Assembly: GCA_036380925.1 (NCBI GenBank)
Contig: DASVDW010000111.1
Coordinates: 1 to 16,810, forward strand
From: JAICLV01 sp036380925
GTDB lineage: Bacteria > Actinomycetota > Actinomycetes > Acidothermales > Acidothermaceae
Direction of reading: 5' to 3'
Length of the DNA: 16,810 nt
Under the pieces are notes generated by a model. It saw only the letters and a program-made list of their open reading frames with translations. It had not been told where the DNA came from and made no database searches. The stretch's first letter is position 1. Every line of letters begins with the position of its first letter. Positions 13,357 to 16,810 of the stretch are shown here, piece after piece. The translations under genes were made by a program, and so were the position numbers.

Positions 13357-13366
13357 GTCTCACCGC

Positions 13367-13803
13367 CTAGCCGCTCGCTACTACTCGCCCGCCGCTCTTG
13401 GCCTGCCCCGTTTTCTGCCGCCACAGGTCCAAGATCGCGGTCCGCTCCCGCGGTCTCAGCCGCCAGTACTCCGAGGGTTGGAGCCCGACCGCGACGACGA
13501 AGAACGCGAGGTCTTGCGCTTGCTCTTCGCGGAGCTCGCTTTTGGGTCCGGCTCGTCCTCGGCCGGCTCGTCGCCGTCGTCGGCCTTGGCCTCGCGTAGG
13601 AACTCGTTCACCTGCGTGGGCGACCAATTCAGGATCGACGCCCATGTGTGGTTGAGCCCCTGCCGCTTCGCCTCGACGAAACAGACCGCGGCGGTCTTTT
13701 TCATCTGTGGCGCACCAGGCCGCATAAGGTCCGGGATAGACAGCCCGGTGAGCTCTTCGATCTTGGCGAGCTCGCCGAGCGTGTACTTGTCGAAGTCGAT
13801 CAT
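13367..13803 (-). CDS. Tail assembly chaperone GT, made by -1 frameshift
   Basis: Codons 1-88 are those of G. At CCCAAAA (13546-13540) a -1 slip moves the ribosome into the frame that ends at TAG 13369-13367, adding 57 residues for a product of about 145. The T part (ELREEQAQDLAFFVVAVGLQ, then EYWRLRPRERTAILDLWRQK) is conserved-looking and well structured, unlike the unshifted tail. This matches the G/GT arrangement known from lambda and most long-tailed phages. The small amount of GT expected binds the tape measure and tail tube protein. The join is inferred from the site and the two frames. Confidence 0.87.
13456..13803 (-). CDS. Tail assembly chaperone G (unshifted product)
   Basis: The protein has 115 residues. 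ATG 13803 shares one base with the major tail protein stop (TAATG), with no clear ribosome site, so its translation is coupled. The N-terminus MIDFDKYTLGELAKIEELTG and the helical body are typical of actinophage G-type chaperones, which hold the tape measure during tube assembly. After the slippery site the unshifted tail is a low-complexity Ser/Lys/Arg tract (SSAKSKRKTSRSSSSRSG), usual for this product. A longer frame reaching 13920 is a shadow of the tail tube gene. Confidence 0.88.
   Translation of the reverse strand: MIDFDKYTLGELAKIEELTGLSIPDLMRPGAPQMKKTAAVCFVEAKRQGLNHTWASILNWSPTQVNEFLREAKADDGDEPAEDEPDPKASSAKSKRKTSRSSSSRSGSNPRSTGG
13540..13546 (-). other. Slippery heptamer CCCAAAA for -1 programmed frameshifting
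   Basis: In the G frame the codons read GAC CCA AAA GCG, so the heptamer has the canonical X XXY YYZ register. The -1 frame then reads CCC AAA AGC and stays open to the GT stop. It is the only good heptamer I found in the overlap. Confidence 0.85.
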
Positions 13804-14246
13804 TAGGCGCTCGGGTCCATCGTGCGTTCCATGGTCGGCTTGCCGATGATCTGCAGCGTGACCGTGGTCTGCTCGTTGGTGCGAGCTTCGCCGCCGACAG
13901 TCGGGGCCTTGATCCGGCACGTACCGGTCCAGGTGACCTCTTCACCCTCAATACCGGCGTTGTGCACCAGCGTGAAGTCGACGTCTTCGCCGTCGTGCGC
14001 CCACAGGTAGTCGCTGATGCCGTTCTCCCGCCAGTCGGCGAAGAACGTCAGGTCCAGCGCGTACGACGGGTCGGTCTCCTCGAAGACCTCGCCGTTGTCC
14101 TCGTCGCAGTAGACGAACAGCTTGGTCGGGTCCGGTGTGTTGTTCGTGATGGCCCAATTCGACAGTTGGCACTCGAACTGTGTCTGTTCGGTGTCGGCAC
14201 CGAGCGAGAACTGAATGTACTTCAGTCGGCGGACTTGTGCGGGCAT
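13803..14246 (-). CDS. Major tail (tube) protein
   Basis: The protein has 147 residues. Its subunits would stack as rings to form the tail tube. The N-terminus MPAQVRRLKYIQFSLGADTE and the beta-rich body (TKLFVYCDEDNGEVFEETDP, YALDLTFFADW) are typical of small actinophage tube proteins. The end, with VTLQIIGKPTMERTMD, leads straight into the chaperone gene. ATG 14246 follows AGGAG with a 6-nt spacer, a strong site fit for high expression. The position before G/GT and after the terminator is diagnostic. The 226-codon extension upstream overlaps the terminator gene and is rejected. Confidence 0.88.
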   Translation of the reverse strand: MPAQVRRLKYIQFSLGADTEQTQFECQLSNWAITNNTPDPTKLFVYCDEDNGEVFEETDPSYALDLTFFADWRENGISDYLWAHDGEDVDFTLVHNAGIEGEEVTWTGTCRIKAPTVGGEARTNEQTTVTLQIIGKPTMERTMDPSA

Positions 14247-14248
14247 GG

Positions 14249-14614
14249 CTAGCTCCTGTTCAGAGCGGTTTCGATGGTGATCTGATACGCGGGCAGGTCG
14301 GCCCCGCCCTGTGGGAACGTCCCGGCGATCGCTTCGGTGACGACCGCGAACCTGGTCGCCTCGACCGCGTCGGTGACCTCTTCGAGCAGCGACACGAGCC
14401 GGTCGACTGCCCGGTCGTCGGCCTTGACGATCAGGTAGGCGACGACCGTCGCCGACGTCGGCGCGGCACATACCGCGTCCCACGTGACGTCGGGCGGACC
14501 CAGCGTGAGCGCTGGCGGGTCCATCGACGCTGAGTAGTCCCGGTACAGCCGGACGCCCTCGACGCCGCCCAGCGCTGTCCTGAGTCCGTCCATGGCGTCG
14601 GTGACGGCGCTCAT
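14249..14614 (-). CDS. Tail terminator-like protein
   Basis: The protein has 121 residues. ATG 14614 overlaps the connector stop as ATGA. A helical N-terminus (MSAVTDAMDGLRTALGG) is followed by beta strands with TWDAVC, a strand ATVVAYLIV and a helix (DRAVDRLVSLLEEVTDAVEA, about 67-86). The alpha/beta layout and size fit the lambda gpU-type terminator ring that caps the tail and joins it to the head. Position between connector and tube gene supports this. The fold match is by reading only, so the exact neck role is moderately sure. Confidence 0.72.
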   Translation of the reverse strand: MSAVTDAMDGLRTALGGVEGVRLYRDYSASMDPPALTLGPPDVTWDAVCAAPTSATVVAYLIVKADDRAVDRLVSLLEEVTDAVEATRFAVVTEAIAGTFPQGGADLPAYQITIETALNRS

Positions 14615-14949
14615 GCGAACACCGGACCCCGGTAGCGGCCGATGCCCAACATGCGCTCGATGTCCGGGTCGACCGATGGGATACGAGACGAGCCGAGCTC
14701 GTTCGACTGGACGAGCCCGTCCGGCGAGCGGCGGCGTGTCCACCACCGGCCCGCCAGGCGGATTACGCCTAGCTCGTGCGTAGCGGTCGGAGCTGGCAGC
14801 TCTGAGTCAGGGTCGGAGTCCCAATTCAGGTCGGCCCGGACCTCGTGCGCGAACGACAGCGCGGCGTCGAGCTGCGTCTGCAACCCGTCATCGTCACGGT
14901 CGTCCGTGATACCAAGGTCGGCTTTCAGAGCCGCCAGCTCGACCGCCAT
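14611..14949 (-). CDS. Head-tail connector protein (gp6-like)
   Basis: The protein has 112 residues. It starts at ATG 14949, 5 nt after the capsid stop. The N-terminal helices (ELAALKADLGITDDRDDDGL, about 4-23, then QTQLDAALSFAHEVRADL) match the short helical connectors that sit under the portal. The C-terminal part (GVIRLAGRWWTRRRSPDG) and the end PDIERMLGIGRYRGPVFA are typical of actinophage connector proteins. It probably forms the first adaptor ring under the portal. An upstream extension into the capsid gene is rejected because it has no family features. Confidence 0.83.
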   Translation of the reverse strand: MAVELAALKADLGITDDRDDDGLQTQLDAALSFAHEVRADLNWDSDPDSELPAPTATHELGVIRLAGRWWTRRRSPDGLVQSNELGSSRIPSVDPDIERMLGIGRYRGPVFA

Positions 14950-14954
14950 GACGA

Positions 14955-16235
14955 TCAGCTCGTCGCCGGGGCGACGACCTGCACGGCGCTGGCGCTGTAC
15001 CGGACGAGCACGCCCGTGTAGCCCCACACCGCGAGGCGGATGACCTCCGGGCCCTTCGACATCTCGTCGTAGAACCGCAGCACCGAGGACTCGGCCAGCA
15101 GCACGTCGGACAGGCGCACCGCGGCGAACTCGCCCGCGTCGGCCGTGGCGACACCATCGGTGGCGAACACGGGCAGCGTGTGGGCGATGCCGTCCACGTT
15201 GACCGAGCCGACACCGAACACGTTCACCGCGCTGCCGGGGGTCGGAGGCGGCATCACCGGGCGACCGGTGCTGTCCTTCGCTCCCAGGAACAGGCCGTAC
15301 GTGTCGATGCCCATGACGAGCCCGGTAGCCGCGGCCTTGCGGTTCTGCCGCACAGCAAGGCCAGCGTCGAGCGCGACATTGAAGGCGTGGTCGGCGTTCG
15401 TGGTGTCCGTCGCCGCGGGGTCGTACTCCAACGCGGTCGGCCCAGCCCCGAGGATCGCGGCGACGACCTTCGCTTCGACCTTCGCGTTGTACGCGGCGAG
15501 CAGGTCACCGTACACGAGCGAGTCGATCGCAGGGGACGAGCCGTCGAACAGCTCACGCCGGAACTCCTGTCCGCCGCTAGTGGTGCGCGGCGTCAGGGTG
15601 TCGACGTCGGTGTCGTACTGGTCGGTCCAGGTCGTGGTGCCCGACTCCGTCGACATCTCGACCACGTTGTCGTCGGTGCCCGCGGTCTGCTTCGGCAGGC
15701 TGATCGGGCGGTTGTCGCTGATCGGGATGCGGCGGACGACGTCGGCCACGCGGCGGCCCTGGCGGGCGAGCTCGGCGAACTCGTCGGCCATCCACTTTGG
15801 CGGGAGGATGCCGCCGCCCTCGGCGGTCGGTTCAAGCGCGCGCGTGTGCTCAGCGAGACGCTGCGTGGCGGCCTCGTCGTTGAGCTTGCGGGACCGGACA
15901 AGGTCAGCGAAGAACGAGTGCTGTCCGCCGTCCTGAACGCTGCGGTAGTGACCGGGGTCACGGTGGTTCACGCTCGCGTTCGTGGTGCGGCGCTCGTCGC
16001 CGCTGTCGGCGACCTTCGCGGCCAGCGCGGCGACCGAGCGAGAACGAGTCTCAATCTCGGTCAGGGACTCGATTTCGGCGGCGATGGTCTTCGCCTGCTC
16101 GCCCTGGTCCTTGACGGAGCGCAGCTCGTCCTCGGTCAGGTCGCGGTTCTCTTCCGCGGCGCGGGTCTGGACGCCCTCGATGCTGTTGCGGATGGCGTCA
16201 TACTGTTCGCGCTTACGCTGCAAATACGGGTTCAT
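14955..16235 (-). CDS. Major capsid protein, HK97 fold, with N-terminal delta domain
   Basis: The protein has 426 residues. Residues 1-75 are a charged coiled coil (delta domain, internal scaffold), a linker runs to about 105, and the mature shell domain follows (GGILPPKWMADEFAELARQG, 141-160, then RVADVVRRIPI). The ending, with LAVWGYTGVLVRYSASAVQV, is typical of HK97-like capsids. The protease encoded upstream would remove the delta domain; the cleavage site cannot be set from sequence alone. ATG 16235 follows AAGGA with a spacer of 7 nt. No separate scaffold gene is present, as expected when the delta domain does that job. The 448-codon frame starting at 16301 extends into the repeat leader and is rejected. 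Confidence 0.93.
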   Translation of the reverse strand: MNPYLQRKREQYDAIRNSIEGVQTRAAEENRDLTEDELRSVKDQGEQAKTIAAEIESLTEIETRSRSVAALAAKVADSGDERRTTNASVNHRDPGHYRSVQDGGQHSFFADLVRSRKLNDEAATQRLAEHTRALEPTAEGGGILPPKWMADEFAELARQGRRVADVVRRIPISDNRPISLPKQTAGTDDNVVEMSTESGTTTWTDQYDTDVDTLTPRTTSGGQEFRRELFDGSSPAIDSLVYGDLLAAYNAKVEAKVVAAILGAGPTALEYDPAATDTTNADHAFNVALDAGLAVRQNRKAAATGLVMGIDTYGLFLGAKDSTGRPVMPPPTPGSAVNVFGVGSVNVDGIAHTLPVFATDGVATADAGEFAAVRLSDVLLAESSVLRFYDEMSKGPEVIRLAVWGYTGVLVRYSASAVQVVAPATS

Positions 16236-16407
16236 GGGACGGTCCTTCGGTTTCGCGAAGTCGGTATGTCGCTCCGATTGACCGGGGTGTTCGCGTCCCA
16301 TTGACCGGGGTGCCGGTTTCCGTGAGTGACCGGGGTGCCGGTGTGCAGCGGCGAGGGTGCCGGTGTCCAGCTCTCTTACGGCGATTGTACAAGCAACCGG
16401 GCCGCAA
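16236..16407. other. Non-coding leader before the capsid gene
   Basis: I find no credible gene in these 172 bases. They hold the TGACCGGGGTG repeats (16279-16342) and the capsid ribosome site. A TACAAT hexamer on the minus strand (16389-16384) could be a -10 box, but its best -35 partner is weak (CTGATT, 16 nt away). A separate capsid promoter is possible but not established. Confidence 0.5.
16279..16342. repeat. Three direct copies of TGACCGGGGTG, two extended to small palindromes
   Basis: Copies lie at 16279-16289, 16302-16312 and 16327-16337, spaced 23 and 25 bp. The second and third continue to ACCGGGGTGCCGGT, with ACCGG and CCGGT arms and a 4-nt centre (16304-16317 and 16329-16342). A further partial copy, GGGTGCCGGTGT, follows near 16355. 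The spacing near two helical turns fits multiple protein sites; RNA hairpins are also possible. Confidence 0.75.
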
Positions 16408-16554
16408 TCAGCGGAGCGCGGCGACGAGCGACCCGATCGACGCGAGCACCGACGCCGGTAGCGCCCACATGTATTTTTCGAGCCGCGTCACTTTGTCGTA
16501 TATCTCGCGCAACGTGATGCTGACGCTCGGTTCGCGCTGGTTTTCCACGGCCAC
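16408..16554 (-). CDS. 48-residue membrane microprotein between protease and capsid
   Basis: GTG 16554 lies one base after the protease stop. The 48-residue product begins VAVENQREPSVSITLREIYD, continues with a short helix KVTRLEKYM, and ends with a hydrophobic segment (residues 30-47: WALPASVLASIGSLVAAL). The layout of an amphipathic helix then one membrane span recalls XhlA-like and other small phage membrane proteins, usually found near lysis genes. Its place inside the head module is odd. It may be part of the virion, act in lysis, or be a remnant. It was too short for routine gene calling. Confidence 0.62.
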   Translation of the reverse strand: MAVENQREPSVSITLREIYDKVTRLEKYMWALPASVLASIGSLVAALR

Positions 16555-16555
16555 G

Positions 16556-16810
16556 TCACACCACCGGTAGGGTCGGCAGACCGGCGAGGATTTGCCGCGC
16601 CGCGTCTAGGTTGGTCATTGCTTCGGACACGGCCCGGACGCCCGAGACGGTGGCCAGTTCGCCGTATGCGCCTTGTAGGACGACGGACACTTCCCGCAGC
16701 TCCGCGGACACGCGCTCGATGGTGCCGTCTTTGAGGCGGCGGTTCTGCCCCTCGCGGAAGCCGATCGATAGCTGGTCCAGGACGCCGTCTCGCACGAGCT
16801 CCAAGGTCTC
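16556..16810 (-). CDS. Prohead protease (HK97 type, U35-like), C-terminal part only
   Basis: The window holds the last 84 codons; the start lies beyond 16810. The sequence LDQLSIGFREGQNRR contains the LSIGF segment that carries the catalytic serine in this family, and LREVSVVLQGAYGELA follows as usual. The histidine motif would be in the missing part. The enzyme cleaves the capsid delta domain during maturation. It lies upstream of the capsid in the usual order. The C-terminal tail (VRAVSEAMTNLDAARQIL) is a helix of unknown use. Confidence 0.88.
   Translation of the reverse strand, partial: ETLELVRDGVLDQLSIGFREGQNRRLKDGTIERVSAELREVSVVLQGAYGELATVSGVRAVSEAMTNLDAARQILAGLPTLPVV

Noticed and set aside
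15180..16304. 374-codon plus-strand open frame opposite the capsid gene
   Set aside because: It is antisense to an unmistakable capsid gene, has low-complexity Arg/Val/Gly composition and no ribosome site of note.
16279..16342. CRISPR array
   Set aside because: Only three short copies, with 12-14 nt between them; no spacer-length gaps and no Cas genes.

Overview
The window is the middle of a tailed (siphovirus-type) phage or prophage genome from a high-GC actinobacterium. The base composition is strongly GC-rich. A WhiB-family regulator is present, and WhiB proteins are confined to Actinobacteria and their phages. The head-tail genes follow siphovirus order: prohead protease, HK97-type capsid, connector, terminator, tail tube, G/GT chaperones, tape measure, baseplate/tip. 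No tRNA, integrase, terminase, portal or lysis gene is visible. Host genus and lysogenic state cannot be decided from the sequence.

Right block (16810 to 5734, all minus strand): the end of the prohead protease, a 48-residue membrane microprotein, a repeat-bearing leader, major capsid, head-tail connector, tail terminator-like protein, major tail protein, tail assembly chaperones G and GT (joined by a -1 frameshift at CCCAAAA), an HK97 gp10-like protein, tape measure, and four minor tail genes. The largest minor tail protein (8304-10712) is a baseplate protein with a NodB/CE4 polysaccharide deacetylase inserted in its middle. The deacetylase is itself interrupted by a carbohydrate-binding-like domain. 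This block ends at a perfect 15-bp hairpin that also ends the convergent plus-strand pair.

Middle (4549-5648, plus strand): two overlapping genes, a 143-residue protein of unknown function and a membrane-anchored, probably extracytoplasmic metzincin-type zinc protease. They diverge from the left operon across a 174-bp control region. That region holds one plausible promoter per strand and inverted repeats.

Left block (4374 to 1, minus strand): an XRE-type HTH regulator, probably on a leaderless mRNA, then a compressed operon. In order it holds a 51-residue protein, a beta-class DNA methyltransferase, a 34-residue membrane peptide, an 87-residue acidic protein, a Bet/RecT annealing protein, a 76-residue membrane protein, a RusA resolvase, WhiB, a 40-residue zinc-ribbon peptide and a C5-cytosine methyltransferase. 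Nine of the ten junctions are 4-nt stop/start overlaps. Inside the cytosine methylase a second reading frame opens at 508 with its own ribosome-binding site. It encodes an LLPTPxA-repeat protein of a type familiar from phage proteomes, so two plausible proteins share at least 500 bp.

The left operon looks like the early recombination, DNA-modification and regulation module, and the right block is the virion module. The best candidates for undescribed biology are the overlapping methylase/LPTP pair, the nested tail deacetylase and the surface metalloprotease cassette.
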